DNA from: an uncultured Treponema sp. | GTDB taxonomy: Bacteria > Spirochaetota > Spirochaetia > Treponematales > Treponemataceae | DNA length: 14,810 nucleotides | NCBI GenBank assembly: GCA_905372265.1 | Contig: CAJPOL010000039.1 | Coordinates: forward strand, 1-14,810 | Direction of reading: 5' to 3' | Shown: positions 5,776-14,466 of the stretch, piece after piece | Numbering within the stretch: position 1 is the stretch's first letter | How the letters are laid out: each line of letters begins with the position of its first letter | The notes under the pieces: generated by a model | The model's database searches: none | Told to the model about the DNA's origin: nothing | What the model saw: only the letters and a program-made list of their open reading frames with translations | Program-made: the position numbers and the translations under genes

Positions 5776-6714
5776 TTGGATACCTCATACACAATCGTAT
5801 TGGAAGACCATGCTGTTTTATCTTCCTTATGCGGGGCGAATGATGAGAACTTACGGGTGTTTGAAACCTATCTTGGGGTTCCGGTGATCAGTAGAGGAAA
5901 TGAAGTAACGGTTCTTACGTCGGATCAAGCAGTTTGTAAAAAGTTTCAAAATATGATTGATTCTTTGGCGAAAAATCCTGAAATAACGTCCGAAAGTTCT
6001 GCGGACTTTATCGCTTCTTTTGTTGCAAACTGCAACCCTCAATCCCATTCGTTTGCCGCTCAGTGTATTCATATACCGCGGGGTATCAAATCGGTGTATC
6101 CAAAAAACAAAAAACAAGCTGAGTTCATCGATTCGGTATATGCTCATGCCGTTACGTTCGGACTTGGCCCTGCAGGGACAGGAAAAACCTATATCGCGGT
6201 TGCGCTTGCATTAAAGCTGCTGCTTTCGCGTAAGGTGCGTAAATTGCTGTTAACGAGGCCGGTAGTGGAAGCGGGAGAAAGTCTCGGTTTTCTTCCGGGA
6301 GACCTTGTGCAAAAAATAAATCCTTATCTGAGACCGCTTTTTGATATTATGGAAACGCTGCTTCCGGCCGATGTCTTGCGGAGTATGGAAGAATCGAATA
6401 GTATTGAAGTTGCTCCGCTTGCATACATGCGCGGACGGACGCTGCATAATGCGGTCGTTATTTTAGATGAGGCTCAAAATACAACAAAAGAACAAATGAA
6501 AATGTTTTTAACCCGTATGGGGGAAGACTCAAAATTGATTATCACCGGCGATCCGTCTCAATCAGACATCCGCGGAAAAGCGGAATCAGGTTTGGTTCAT
6601 GCCGTCTCGCTGCTTCGCACGATCAATGAAATCGGAATTATCGAATTTTCTTCCGATGAGGTTGTGCGGCACTCGCTCGTACAAAAAATAATACATGCTT
6701 ATGAAAGAAACTAA
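5776..6714 (+). CDS. phoH: PhoH-like P-loop ATPase (YbeZ type)
   Basis: Cytoplasmic ATPase of the PhoH/YbeZ family, related to superfamily 1 helicases and linked to RNA metabolism and ribosome function together with YbeY. The 312-residue protein has the usual N-terminal region (about 1-105), the YPKNKKQAEFIDSV entry to the ATPase domain, Walker A GPAGTGKT at 131-138, the conserved LTRPVVEAGESLGFLPGD (159-176) and Walker B VVILDEAQN at 227-235, then LIITGDPSQSD (254-264). All key motifs are intact and the length is normal. It starts with TTG at 5776, placed by a strong Shine-Dalgarno sequence. It heads a tightly packed operon and its end overlaps the next gene by up to 20 nt, suggesting coupled translation. 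Confidence 0.95.
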   Translation: MDTSYTIVLEDHAVLSSLCGANDENLRVFETYLGVPVISRGNEVTVLTSDQAVCKKFQNMIDSLAKNPEITSESSADFIASFVANCNPQSHSFAAQCIHIPRGIKSVYPKNKKQAEFIDSVYAHAVTFGLGPAGTGKTYIAVALALKLLLSRKVRKLLLTRPVVEAGESLGFLPGDLVQKINPYLRPLFDIMETLLPADVLRSMEESNSIEVAPLAYMRGRTLHNAVVILDEAQNTTKEQMKMFLTRMGEDSKLIITGDPSQSDIRGKAESGLVHAVSLLRTINEIGIIEFSSDEVVRHSLVQKIIHAYERN

Positions 6715-9139
6715 CGCGGCTTCCGCCGTTTCAACAGATTCAAATACGGAAAGAAAGTTCGGCAGCCCGAGACTCAAGGGAGAAACGGCCGGCCAATATC
6801 TAAAAAATACGATAGTAATACCGCTATCGGTGTGCTTTTGCCGATTAAAAGCAATGCTGTGTGCCGAAAAAGCGTTTTTTATCATCCTTTTTCTCAGTTT
6901 TCTTGCAGTTATCGGGATTAATTTTTTCGCTGCGCTGGAGCGCGGCGGTATGCAGTATTTAAATGTCGATGATTTTGCCATCGGAAAAGTTGCCGAGCGG
7001 GACGTCTCCGCCGGACGTGATATTTCATATACTGATCAGGATGCCACGGATATCCGTAAAGCGGCGCGGCTGCAAACGCTTTTGCCTATTTTCAGGCAGG
7101 ATTCGGAGATTGTTTCGGAGACCTTAAAAAAATATGATGAATTTGTTTCGTTTATTCTTTCCCTCTCAGGGGTTCAGGATGAGGCGGCGTTTGCCGCTCA
7201 GGTAAATGAAAAATATCCGGCCTTTTTTGAACTGCGCTTTTTGCAGAGCCTGCCGAAATTCAGTAATATTGATCTTGTGCTCGCCCATGCGCAGAGTATC
7301 GTAAAACAGACGATGGCGGTCGGCATTGCAGAATTTCCTGAGAGCGGGCTGGAGCAGTTTAATCAAACGGAAATAACCCTTTTAACATGGCACGGGCATA
7401 ACAAGGAATATACCAATGTGCAAAAAAGCGCTCTTATCGACATAAAAGACCTTACTGTATATATAAAAGATGCTGTCAGTCCGCTTGATACGGGCATTGA
7501 TGATGAGGGTATGTTCTCGCTGATCTATCCTTTTTTACAAGTAACGGTGTTCTATGATGAAAAAGAAACCAACGCGCGGGCACAAGAAATGCTCAAGCAA
7601 GTGCCGCCGGTTATCATAACCATCCCTAAAAATCAGAAAATTATCAAGCGAGGATTTATTATTACCGCCGAAAATTACCGGCAATTACAGGCCTATGCCG
7701 ATGCAGGCAATTATCTCGATGTGAGTAAATTGCTCGCTCTTATTCTCTTTATACTCTGTCTATATGCGGCAGGCTTATTCACGTTCTCAAAACAAGCAGT
7801 GAACGGAACGCTCAAAGAAAGTCAAAAAATATTTCTTTTACTAATCTCATTTACCGTCTATACCGGCATCCTGTTTGCCGGCCGGATTGCCTTTTTTGTC
7901 ATGCCGCTTGACATTGTGCCGTTTATACCTGCCGCTTTAACAGCAATGCTGGCGCTGGCGCTTATATCGGTAAAAACAGCGGTGATGACTGTGTTTTTTA
8001 CGATGCTGTTGGTGCTTACGGCAACGGGTTTTAAACTTGAACCGGCGCTCTTCGCCCTTTTTTCCGGAATGGCTGCCGTCTCTTTGATGAAATTGACCGG
8101 TAGACGGATAGACCTTATCAAAACATCGTACCAGCTTGCTGCCATACATCCGGTTATTACCGGCGTACTGATGGGCGTGTTTCCGAACTCCTATAGCTCT
8201 GCCGCCTTTGTAATCGCCGGATCTGTGATAAACGGTTTTATCAGCGGTATTTTTATGCTCGGCTTTTTACCGATTTTAGAAGACCGTATGAATACGCCGA
8301 CTTGTTTCCGTTTAATGGAGCTGTCCGACCTCAATTCGCCGACTATGAAAAATATGCTGTTATCCGCATCGGGAACCTATAATCATACGATGATGGTGGC
8401 AACCTTAGCGGAAGCGGCCTGCCGTGAGATCGGCGCAAATGCGCTGCTTGCCCGTGTCGGCGCCTATTACCATGATATAGGTAAGATGGCGAATAACGAA
8501 TATTTTGTAGAAAATCAAACATCCTATAACAAACACTTTGATTTGAATCCCCGCCTCTCAGCGACAATTATCCGCAGCCATGTAAAAATAGGGGTTGAAA
8601 AAGCGGAAAGTATGCGGCTTCCGCCTGAAGTAATCGATATTATTAGAGAGCATCATGGGAACTCGCTGGTGCAGTACTTTTATGCAAAAGCGAAAGAACT
8701 TGATCCGAATGTCGATCCTAAAGATTTTTCTTACCCCGGCCAGCCGCCCCGCAGTAAGGAGTCGGCAGTTGTCATGCTTGCGGATATTACCGAAGCGGCC
8801 TGCCGCACACTGGATCACCCGTCGGTACCGCGCCTTGAAAAATTCATCGGGAAACTGATTAAGGCAAAAATCGATGCGGAGCAGCTTGATAACAGCGAGC
8901 TGACTTTGCGTGAATTAAAGATCATTCAAGAATCCTTTGTTATGACACTGGCAGGGTATTACCATTCCCGCATTAAATATCCGAATCAAAAAGATCCCGA
9001 TGAACAGCCGCAGCAGGAACCCGAGCGTGAGAGCGAAAAAGAGATACCGTCCGACGTCAAAAAGTATCTTAAAGTAGACCTCGGCCTCGACGGGGCGGAA
9101 CAACAGCCGGCACCGAAAGAGGACGCTCACAATGAATAG
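6695..9139 (+). CDS. pgpH: 7TM-HD family phosphodiesterase, PgpH type (probable c-di-AMP hydrolase)
   Basis: Inner-membrane HD-domain phosphodiesterase; characterised PgpH proteins degrade cyclic di-AMP. The 814 residues run as a cytoplasmic N-terminus, one membrane helix (about 60-81), an extracytoplasmic 7TMR-HDED-type domain (about 90-335), a block of membrane helices (about 343-530), then the cytoplasmic HD domain. The metal-binding residues are visible: H564 in YNHTMM, H593-D594 in YYHDIGK, H629 in RSHVKIG, H653-H654 in REHHGN and D697 in MLADITE. The C-terminus adds a charged Gln/Glu/Pro-rich tail (about 765-814). The start ATG is 6695 or 6701; both lie inside phoH and neither has a clear Shine-Dalgarno sequence, so translation is probably coupled to phoH. 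It overlaps ybeY by 8 nt. The phoH-pgpH-ybeY order is found in many bacteria. Substrate identity is by family. Confidence 0.93.
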   Translation: MLMKETNAASAVSTDSNTERKFGSPRLKGETAGQYLKNTIVIPLSVCFCRLKAMLCAEKAFFIILFLSFLAVIGINFFAALERGGMQYLNVDDFAIGKVAERDVSAGRDISYTDQDATDIRKAARLQTLLPIFRQDSEIVSETLKKYDEFVSFILSLSGVQDEAAFAAQVNEKYPAFFELRFLQSLPKFSNIDLVLAHAQSIVKQTMAVGIAEFPESGLEQFNQTEITLLTWHGHNKEYTNVQKSALIDIKDLTVYIKDAVSPLDTGIDDEGMFSLIYPFLQVTVFYDEKETNARAQEMLKQVPPVIITIPKNQKIIKRGFIITAENYRQLQAYADAGNYLDVSKLLALILFILCLYAAGLFTFSKQAVNGTLKESQKIFLLLISFTVYTGILFAGRIAFFVMPLDIVPFIPAALTAMLALALISVKTAVMTVFFTMLLVLTATGFKLEPALFALFSGMAAVSLMKLTGRRIDLIKTSYQLAAIHPVITGVLMGVFPNSYSSAAFVIAGSVINGFISGIFMLGFLPILEDRMNTPTCFRLMELSDLNSPTMKNMLLSASGTYNHTMMVATLAEAACREIGANALLARVGAYYHDIGKMANNEYFVENQTSYNKHFDLNPRLSATIIRSHVKIGVEKAESMRLPPEVIDIIREHHGNSLVQYFYAKAKELDPNVDPKDFSYPGQPPRSKESAVVMLADITEAACRTLDHPSVPRLEKFIGKLIKAKIDAEQLDNSELTLRELKIIQESFVMTLAGYYHSRIKYPNQKDPDEQPQQEPERESEKEIPSDVKKYLKVDLGLDGAEQQPAPKEDAHNE

Positions 9140-9593
9140 TATTGCTGTTACGTGGCACGGCATCTGCGAACCTGCATGGGGAACTGCCGTAGAGCCTTTT
9201 ATGCAGTCGGTCTTAAACAGGCTGTCGCACCGGCAATGGGATATTTCGCTTGTGTTTTGCAACGATGCGTTTATTCATACATTGAATAAGACATACCGTA
9301 AGATAGATGCGCCGACAGACGTCCTTTCTTTTGAACAAGGAGAGGAATACCGCGATGAAGCAGGGCAAACCCGCTTCAGTGCAGGCGATATTGTCATCAG
9401 TCTTGACAGTTTAAAATCAAATGCCGAAGCATTTCATGTTTCGGTGAATGAAGAACTCAAACGGCTTTTGATCCATGGGACGCTGCACTTGAGCGGTATG
9501 GATCACAGCGATAACAGCCCGCAGCAGGAGATGCTGCAGCTGCAGGAGAAAATACTCGGCGAGTACGAGAGTACCATTGTGTATCAGGAATAA
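9132..9593 (+). CDS. ybeY: Endoribonuclease YbeY (16S rRNA maturation / ribosome quality control)
   Basis: Single-strand-specific zinc endoribonuclease acting in 16S rRNA 3'-end maturation and quality control of defective ribosomes. The 153-residue protein has the conserved DAPTDVLSF at 59-67, GDIVIS at 85-90 and the zinc site HGTLHLSGMDH at 115-125 (ligands H115, H119, H125). Length is normal. Its ATG lies within the last codons of the phosphodiesterase gene (8-nt overlap), and the next gene starts 2 nt after its stop, so all are translated as one unit. Confidence 0.96.
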   Translation: MNSIAVTWHGICEPAWGTAVEPFMQSVLNRLSHRQWDISLVFCNDAFIHTLNKTYRKIDAPTDVLSFEQGEEYRDEAGQTRFSAGDIVISLDSLKSNAEAFHVSVNEELKRLLIHGTLHLSGMDHSDNSPQQEMLQLQEKILGEYESTIVYQE

Positions 9594-9595
9594 CT

Positions 9596-10375
9596 ATGTG
9601 GATATTTGATAAACTGAAAAAAAAGCGGGCGGTGTCGGAGATATTACAGGACTCGCTCAACGAAGAAAAAGAGGATATGATACGGGGGGTTGTCGATCTT
9701 TCCGATACGGCGGTAAAAGAGGTTATGATTCCCCGAATCGATGTCGATTTTATTCCGATTGATATAGAAAGCGGAGAGCTGGTGCAGCGGGTTGTTGAAA
9801 GCGGCCATTCCCGTTTCCCCGTCTATGCGGAATCAATCGATAATGTCGTCGGTGTGCTCTATGTCAAAGATATTATCAACTCCTTTGCAAAGCAAACGCC
9901 GATCGATTTAACCCATATTATCCGCAAACCGTTTTTTGTTCCTGAATCCAAGCGGATAGACAGTCTTTTGCGGGAATTTAAACGGCGGCACGTACATATT
10001 GCCATTGCAGTAGATGAGTACGGCGGTATTTCGGGCATTGTCTGTATGGAAGATATTATCGAAGAGATTGTCGGCGACATTCAGGATGAATTTGACAATG
10101 AAGGCGAAGATATTGTACAAATCGGCGAGGGTTTATGGCTCTGCGATGCCCGTGTCGATATGGATGATCTGGCGGAATATCTGCATACAGACTTACCGTC
10201 CGATCAATTTGAAACACTCGGCGGCTTTGTATTCGACTTATTCGGGAAAATTCCCGTACGGTACGAAAAGGTGAGCTGGAATAATTTTGATTTTATCATT
10301 CAAGATATGGATGGTCATAAAATCAATACGGTTAAAATTGCGGCGGCAAAACATGATGATGCCGACGAACGGTAG
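9596..10375 (+). CDS. CBS-pair / CorC-HlyC domain protein (YbeX/TlyC-like)
   Basis: Cytoplasmic protein of the CorC/YbeX group. Homologues have been named TlyC haemolysin in spirochetes and magnesium-efflux or ribosome-associated factors in enterobacteria. The 259 residues have a short charged N-terminus, a tandem CBS pair (about 45-98 and 110-163; motifs SRFPVYAESIDNVVGVLYVKD and VDEYGGISGIVCMEDIIEEIVGDI) and a C-terminal CorC_HlyC transporter-associated domain (about 172-250). There is no membrane domain, so it is the short soluble form. Position two bases after ybeY mirrors E. coli ybeZYX and argues for a role with PhoH and YbeY rather than as a secreted toxin. Confidence 0.94.
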   Translation: MWIFDKLKKKRAVSEILQDSLNEEKEDMIRGVVDLSDTAVKEVMIPRIDVDFIPIDIESGELVQRVVESGHSRFPVYAESIDNVVGVLYVKDIINSFAKQTPIDLTHIIRKPFFVPESKRIDSLLREFKRRHVHIAIAVDEYGGISGIVCMEDIIEEIVGDIQDEFDNEGEDIVQIGEGLWLCDARVDMDDLAEYLHTDLPSDQFETLGGFVFDLFGKIPVRYEKVSWNNFDFIIQDMDGHKINTVKIAAAKHDDADER

Positions 10376-10390
10376 ATAAGGAAGGGGACT

Positions 10391-12382
10391 ATGCGTAAAC
10401 ATTTTATAACGGCGCTGATGCTGTGTGTTACCGGAATACTTGCCGCAGCTCCTGTGCAGCTGTTTGAAGCCGGAAAAGAATTGCAATACCATGAAAATTG
10501 GTATGGAGCAATTGAACTGTATCAACAGGCTCTAAAAGAGAATCCTTCATATAATGCGGTGTACCGCGGCTTGGCTGAATGCTTTTATGCATTGGGTGAA
10601 TACGATCAGGCGATTGTTTATGTAGAAAAAGCGCGCCGCTATGCTCCTAAGGATGTCGATCTTGAAAATCTGTATGCCTTTATTCTTATCGGTATCGGAA
10701 AAATCGGCGATGCGCAGAAAATTTTTTCAGGTGTACTCGACCGCTATCCGAATAACCTTGACGCCCGCTTTGGAATGGCCGAAATTGAGGTAACCGGCGG
10801 CCGTCTGACAAATGCTTCCGAACTCTACACGGCAGCGCTCCGCAGGCAGAGTGAAAACCGGAAAGCGCTGCTATCGCTCGCCTTGCTCAGCTATGAGACA
10901 GGTAATACCGCTGCCGCTCAAAGCTATATTACACGGGCGCTGCAATATCACGGCGACAGTGCGCAAGTGCATTACTTTGCCGGCTACTTGGCTGCTCTGA
11001 CGGGTTCTACCGACGAAGCGGAGGGGCGCATCCGTGCTGCATTGAGTATTGATGAGAATTATGACCGGGCGCGGGCGCTCCTTTGTACGCTTTTATACCG
11101 CTCAGGCAGGTACCGTGAAGCGATGAATGTGTCCGATTTACGCATTGCGGACGACCGTAAGCGTGTAGATGCATGGTATTTAAAAACGCTCTGCCTCCTC
11201 AAACTTGAACAGCCGAAAGCGGCTTTGGAAGCGGCGCGTACAGGCTTGTCGATTGACCCCGAAAACGAACTGATGCGGACACTGCTCGAAGAAACCGCTA
11301 TTGATAATCTTGCTTTTGAGGATGAACAGCGCAAAGAACTGTCGCAAATGCACAGCAATAAAGGACGGACATTTGTCAACCGCAATATGACCGATCAGGC
11401 GCTCTATGAATACCGACGGGCGCTCAAAGTCTACCCTTATAATGCCGACAGCCGTCAAGCATATGCAAAAATTTTGATGCGGCAAGGATTTCCCGAACGT
11501 TCTATTCAGCAGCTTGAATTTATCCAATCTATCGAAAAGAGCAATGCTCAAATCAACGATACGGTTGAAGCATATCGAAAAGCGCTTGACCGTTCCATCG
11601 GAAAGCGGTGGGGCATTGACCCGCTCTATTTGGAAAAGGCGCACCTCTCCGTCGGTTTGTTTTATCAAGAGCATCCAGCCAATGTCTTTCATCCTGAATC
11701 CGAGAAACTGACTGCTTCGGTGATGGCGGATATTTTGTCATACAACCGGCGTTTTGCGGTTACGCCTCATTTTAGCGCACCCAGTTCATATACGGAAGCG
11801 TTCAGGCAGGCGCGCTCCGCCGAACATGACTATTTCGGTATCGTCAGCGTACAGGAAAACGAGCGGGATATTCAAATTACGCTTGATCTATATGTCGCCC
11901 GTACCGGATCAAAAGCAGAAAGCCTGACGGTATACCGTTCCGGCAATGACCGGTTCAGCAATGCATTACGCAGGATTACCGATATGTTTTATAAGGCGAT
12001 GCCGATTATCGGAAGCCTTGCAGGACGTTCTCAGAGTGAAGCCGTTATCGATATTGGAGCGGGAGATTGCAGTTTTGACGAATGCACGGTTGAGATTGTA
12101 AAAAAAGGAACGCTTACCATTGCCAATGAAGGCATCGGATTGGTTTATAACGAGAAAGATGTTTTAGGAACTTTTACAGTCGGCCGTATATCGGAGGATA
12201 TGACCGAAGGGACGCTGACTCGTAAAGGATACTACGATAAAATGACAAAAGGCGATACGGCTGTACTGATTCATGCGGAATCCGGAAAAAGCGGAAGCAA
12301 GGCTGAAAAGACGAGCGATGGACTTGATCTGCGCGGACAAGAAATGTCGGGACTTCTTTCGCTCCTACGGAGCATCCGATAG
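10391..12382 (+). CDS. Exported tetratricopeptide-repeat protein with a C-terminal beta-rich domain
   Basis: Probable periplasmic scaffold protein; the exact role is unknown. The 663 residues begin with a signal peptide (basic MRKHF, hydrophobic to about 18, cleavage likely after AAA at 18-20; no lipobox cysteine). TPR helices run from about 22 to 300 in roughly 34-residue periods (for example YGAIELYQQALKENPSY and YDQAIVYVEKARRYAP), with one more repeat at 322-355. A separate region from about 405 to 630 is not TPR: it contains YVARTGSKAESLTVYRSGND (501-520) and a C-terminal KGDTAVLIH (620-628). This loosely recalls CsgG/LpoB/FlgT-like envelope proteins, but only as a weak resemblance. A purine-rich Shine-Dalgarno sequence (AAGGAAGGGG, about 10379-10388) precedes the ATG, 15 nt after the CBS gene. 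Orthology to TPR proteins beside tlyC in other treponemes is likely. Confidence 0.88.
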   Translation: MRKHFITALMLCVTGILAAAPVQLFEAGKELQYHENWYGAIELYQQALKENPSYNAVYRGLAECFYALGEYDQAIVYVEKARRYAPKDVDLENLYAFILIGIGKIGDAQKIFSGVLDRYPNNLDARFGMAEIEVTGGRLTNASELYTAALRRQSENRKALLSLALLSYETGNTAAAQSYITRALQYHGDSAQVHYFAGYLAALTGSTDEAEGRIRAALSIDENYDRARALLCTLLYRSGRYREAMNVSDLRIADDRKRVDAWYLKTLCLLKLEQPKAALEAARTGLSIDPENELMRTLLEETAIDNLAFEDEQRKELSQMHSNKGRTFVNRNMTDQALYEYRRALKVYPYNADSRQAYAKILMRQGFPERSIQQLEFIQSIEKSNAQINDTVEAYRKALDRSIGKRWGIDPLYLEKAHLSVGLFYQEHPANVFHPESEKLTASVMADILSYNRRFAVTPHFSAPSSYTEAFRQARSAEHDYFGIVSVQENERDIQITLDLYVARTGSKAESLTVYRSGNDRFSNALRRITDMFYKAMPIIGSLAGRSQSEAVIDIGAGDCSFDECTVEIVKKGTLTIANEGIGLVYNEKDVLGTFTVGRISEDMTEGTLTRKGYYDKMTKGDTAVLIHAESGKSGSKAEKTSDGLDLRGQEMSGLLSLLRSIR

Positions 12383-12385
12383 TAT

Positions 12386-12407
12386 ATGGCGGTATTACTG
12401 CCGTCAT
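12386..12407 (+). promoter_or_regulatory. Small hairpin at the dihydrouridine synthase translation start
   Basis: A 9-bp stem with two G-T pairs (arms ATGGCGGTA and TGCCGTCAT, loop TTAC) sits 4 nt before the ATG at 12412, where a Shine-Dalgarno sequence would be expected but is not seen. It lacks a T-run, so it is not a terminator. It may modulate translation or processing between the TPR and dus genes; this is inference. Confidence 0.45.
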
Positions 12408-12411
12408 AAAG

Positions 12412-13434
12412 ATGAAACTCATCTTAGCGCCGCTTGCCGCTCTTTCCCATTCAGGATTGCGGAGTCTTATTCATCGGTTTTCAGATCCCGATGAATATTA
12501 TTCCGAGATGATCCATGCGCCCTCACTGCTTGCAGGGGGCATCTTTGAAGAATGGTATCTCAGGACAAATCCTGTGCCGGAAAAACTGGTATGGCAGCTT
12601 ACCTCTCCAAGAGCGGAGGCTCTTTCAGCTGCGGTACCGATCGTTTTACGGCATGGCGGTATCGGTATTGATGTGAATATGGGATGCTGTGCACCTCCGA
12701 TTGTGCGCTCAGGCGCCGGTTTTGCATGGATGCTCAAACCGTTTGAGACAACCGCAGCCATGCTGCGCACGGTGCGGAAAGCAATCGAACAGTATGAGCT
12801 GACAGCGGATTGCGCCGGCTCTATCCGTTTGAGCGTTAAACTCAGGCTCGGCGTTACTGAGGATTACCCGTTTTTGCTCCGGTTTTGTAAGATGCTTGAA
12901 GCCGAAGGCGTTTCCCTTATCACGCTGCATCCGCGCTTGCAGCGGCAGAGCTACGGACGCCCTGCCAAACACGAATACACGGCGCAGCTTGCGCAGGATT
13001 TACATATTCCGGTGTATGGAAACGGCGATATAGACAGCGTAGATGCGTTCGTTGATGCTGCAGCACGCTATCCCTGCGCCGGCTGGATGATCGGGCGGGG
13101 AGCTGTCCAAAAACCGTGGCTTTTTCAGGAAATACGTTCGCGCGTTTCAGACGGCTGCGTACACGAAAGCGCCGGAACATACAGCGTTAACCTTGAAGAA
13201 ACCGCCATGCTTTTTTTGCAGCTTTTGCGTACGGAACAGCCGGCAGCTTTTCATACGACACGCGCACAGCGGTTCTTTCAGTTTTTTTGCGCGAACTTTT
13301 CTTTTGCTCATTATTGCAAAACCAAACTGCAGCACGCTGCCGGCCTTGAAGAAGCGGAGGCCGAGCTGCGCGCTTACTTTGAGCAAGTCCCGCAGGACCG
13401 CGTACTCCGTTATGGAGACTTGATGCTCGGATAG
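12412..13434 (+). CDS. dus: tRNA-dihydrouridine synthase family protein
   Basis: FMN-dependent enzyme that reduces uridines in the tRNA D-loop. The 340-residue TIM-barrel protein starts LILAPLAALSHSGLR (the family has APM.G.T.). It has the substrate-proton-donor motif VNMGCCAPP at 88-96 (catalytic Cys at 92), the FMN-contacting VKLRLG at 142-147, TLHPR at 171-175, YGNGDI at 202-207 and the phosphate-binding GRGA at 228-231. A C-terminal helical domain, presumably tRNA-binding, follows from about 265. The usual Pro after the catalytic Cys is a second Cys here, which is unusual but leaves the active site intact. It follows the TPR gene by 29 nt and lacks a clear Shine-Dalgarno sequence, so it is probably cotranscribed. 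Subfamily and target position cannot be fixed. Confidence 0.92.
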   Translation: MKLILAPLAALSHSGLRSLIHRFSDPDEYYSEMIHAPSLLAGGIFEEWYLRTNPVPEKLVWQLTSPRAEALSAAVPIVLRHGGIGIDVNMGCCAPPIVRSGAGFAWMLKPFETTAAMLRTVRKAIEQYELTADCAGSIRLSVKLRLGVTEDYPFLLRFCKMLEAEGVSLITLHPRLQRQSYGRPAKHEYTAQLAQDLHIPVYGNGDIDSVDAFVDAAARYPCAGWMIGRGAVQKPWLFQEIRSRVSDGCVHESAGTYSVNLEETAMLFLQLLRTEQPAAFHTTRAQRFFQFFCANFSFAHYCKTKLQHAAGLEEAEAELRAYFEQVPQDRVLRYGDLMLG

Positions 13435-13470
13435 TTTCTTAATAGAATTGAACGGAGTGTTTTTATACAC

Positions 13471-13476
13471 AAGGAG
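13471..13476 (+). promoter_or_regulatory. Ribosome binding site that fixes the GH130 start
   Basis: AAGGAG is 10 nt before ATG 13487. An upstream in-frame TTG at 13448 would place this site inside the coding region and would add residues (NGVFLYTRRHIQ) unlike the family, so 13487 is preferred. Confidence 0.7.
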
Positions 13477-13486
13477 ACATATACAA

Positions 13487-14461
13487 ATGAATACAACTGA
13501 TATGCAGCGGCCGTTTCCGTGGGAGGCACGGCCAAGCGATTGCAGCGATGTACTGTGGCGGTATTCGGGAAATCCGATTATTAAGCGGAATGCGATTAAG
13601 CGAAGTAACAGTATTTTTAACAGCGCGGTTGTGCCGTTCGGGGACGGATATGCGGGCGTGTTCCGCTGCGATGATAAGCGGAGGGAGATGATCCTCCATG
13701 CAGGTTTTAGCAAAGACGGAATGCACTGGACAATCGATGAAGAACCGCTGGTATTCACCGGCGCCGACAGCGAAATCGGCACATTTGAGTACGGCTATGA
13801 CCCGCGGGTGTGCTTTATCGAAGACCGTTACTATGTAACGTGGTGTAACGGCTATCACGGACCGACTATCGGCATTGCATACACGTATGACTTTAAGACA
13901 TTCACGCAGCTGGAAAACGCATTTTTGCCTTACAACCGGAACGGCGTACTGTTTCCGCGTAAAATAAACGGCAAATATGCAATGCTGTCCCGCCCCAGCG
14001 ATACGGGGCATACGGCATTCGGCGATATTTTCTACAGCGAATCGCCTGATATGGTCTACTGGGGGAAGCATCGGCACGTGATGGCGCCGCGCGGCTGGTG
14101 GCAGTCCACCAAAATAGGAGCAGGCCCTGTGCCGATTGAAACTGAAGAAGGCTGGCTGCTGTTCTATCACGGGGTACTCACCTCCTGCAACGGCTATGTG
14201 TACAGTTTCGGGGCGGCGCTGCTCGATTTGGATCAGCCGTGGAAAGTGTTGTACCGAACCGAACCGTACCTGCTTTCGCCGCAGATGCTCTATGAATGCG
14301 TCGGAGATGTTCCGAATGTTACCTTCCCATGCGCCGCCCTATATGATAAACCTACCGGAAGAATTGCCGTCTACTACGGCTGTGCGGACACGGTAACCGG
14401 CGTTGCTTTTACCGAACTGAAACCGCTGTTGGAATTTATCAAAACTCATTCAAAATTGTAA
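13487..14461 (+). CDS. Glycoside hydrolase family 130 phosphorylase (beta-mannoside phosphorylase type)
   Basis: Five-bladed beta-propeller enzyme of GH130, whose members use phosphate to cleave beta-1,4- or beta-1,2-mannosidic bonds and release mannose 1-phosphate. The 324-residue protein shows NPII at 29-32, NSAVVPFGDGYAGVFR (45-60), the catalytic aspartate in EYGYDPRV (D105), VLFPRKINGKYAMLSRPSD (154-172), the family stretch KIGAGPVPIETEEGWLLFYHGV (209-230) and, near the end, PCAALYDKPTGRIAVYYGCAD. There is no signal peptide, so it is cytoplasmic and acts on imported oligosaccharide. The sequence resembles the mannooligosaccharide / mannosyl-phosphorylase branch; exact linkage specificity cannot be read. 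It starts 52 nt after dus with its own Shine-Dalgarno sequence and may be a separate unit. Its stop codon touches repeat copy 3. Confidence 0.9.
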   Translation: MNTTDMQRPFPWEARPSDCSDVLWRYSGNPIIKRNAIKRSNSIFNSAVVPFGDGYAGVFRCDDKRREMILHAGFSKDGMHWTIDEEPLVFTGADSEIGTFEYGYDPRVCFIEDRYYVTWCNGYHGPTIGIAYTYDFKTFTQLENAFLPYNRNGVLFPRKINGKYAMLSRPSDTGHTAFGDIFYSESPDMVYWGKHRHVMAPRGWWQSTKIGAGPVPIETEEGWLLFYHGVLTSCNGYVYSFGAALLDLDQPWKVLYRTEPYLLSPQMLYECVGDVPNVTFPCAALYDKPTGRIAVYYGCADTVTGVAFTELKPLLEFIKTHSKL

Positions 14462-14466
14462 TATCT

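Noticed and set aside
11180..11692. 170-residue minus-strand frame opposite the TPR gene
   Set aside because: The sense strand has clear TPR periodicity and a signal peptide; the antisense frame shows nothing recognisable.
13463..14170. 235-residue minus-strand frame opposite the GH130 gene
   Set aside because: It is antisense to a strongly conserved enzyme, shows no family motifs and has no convincing ribosome binding site.
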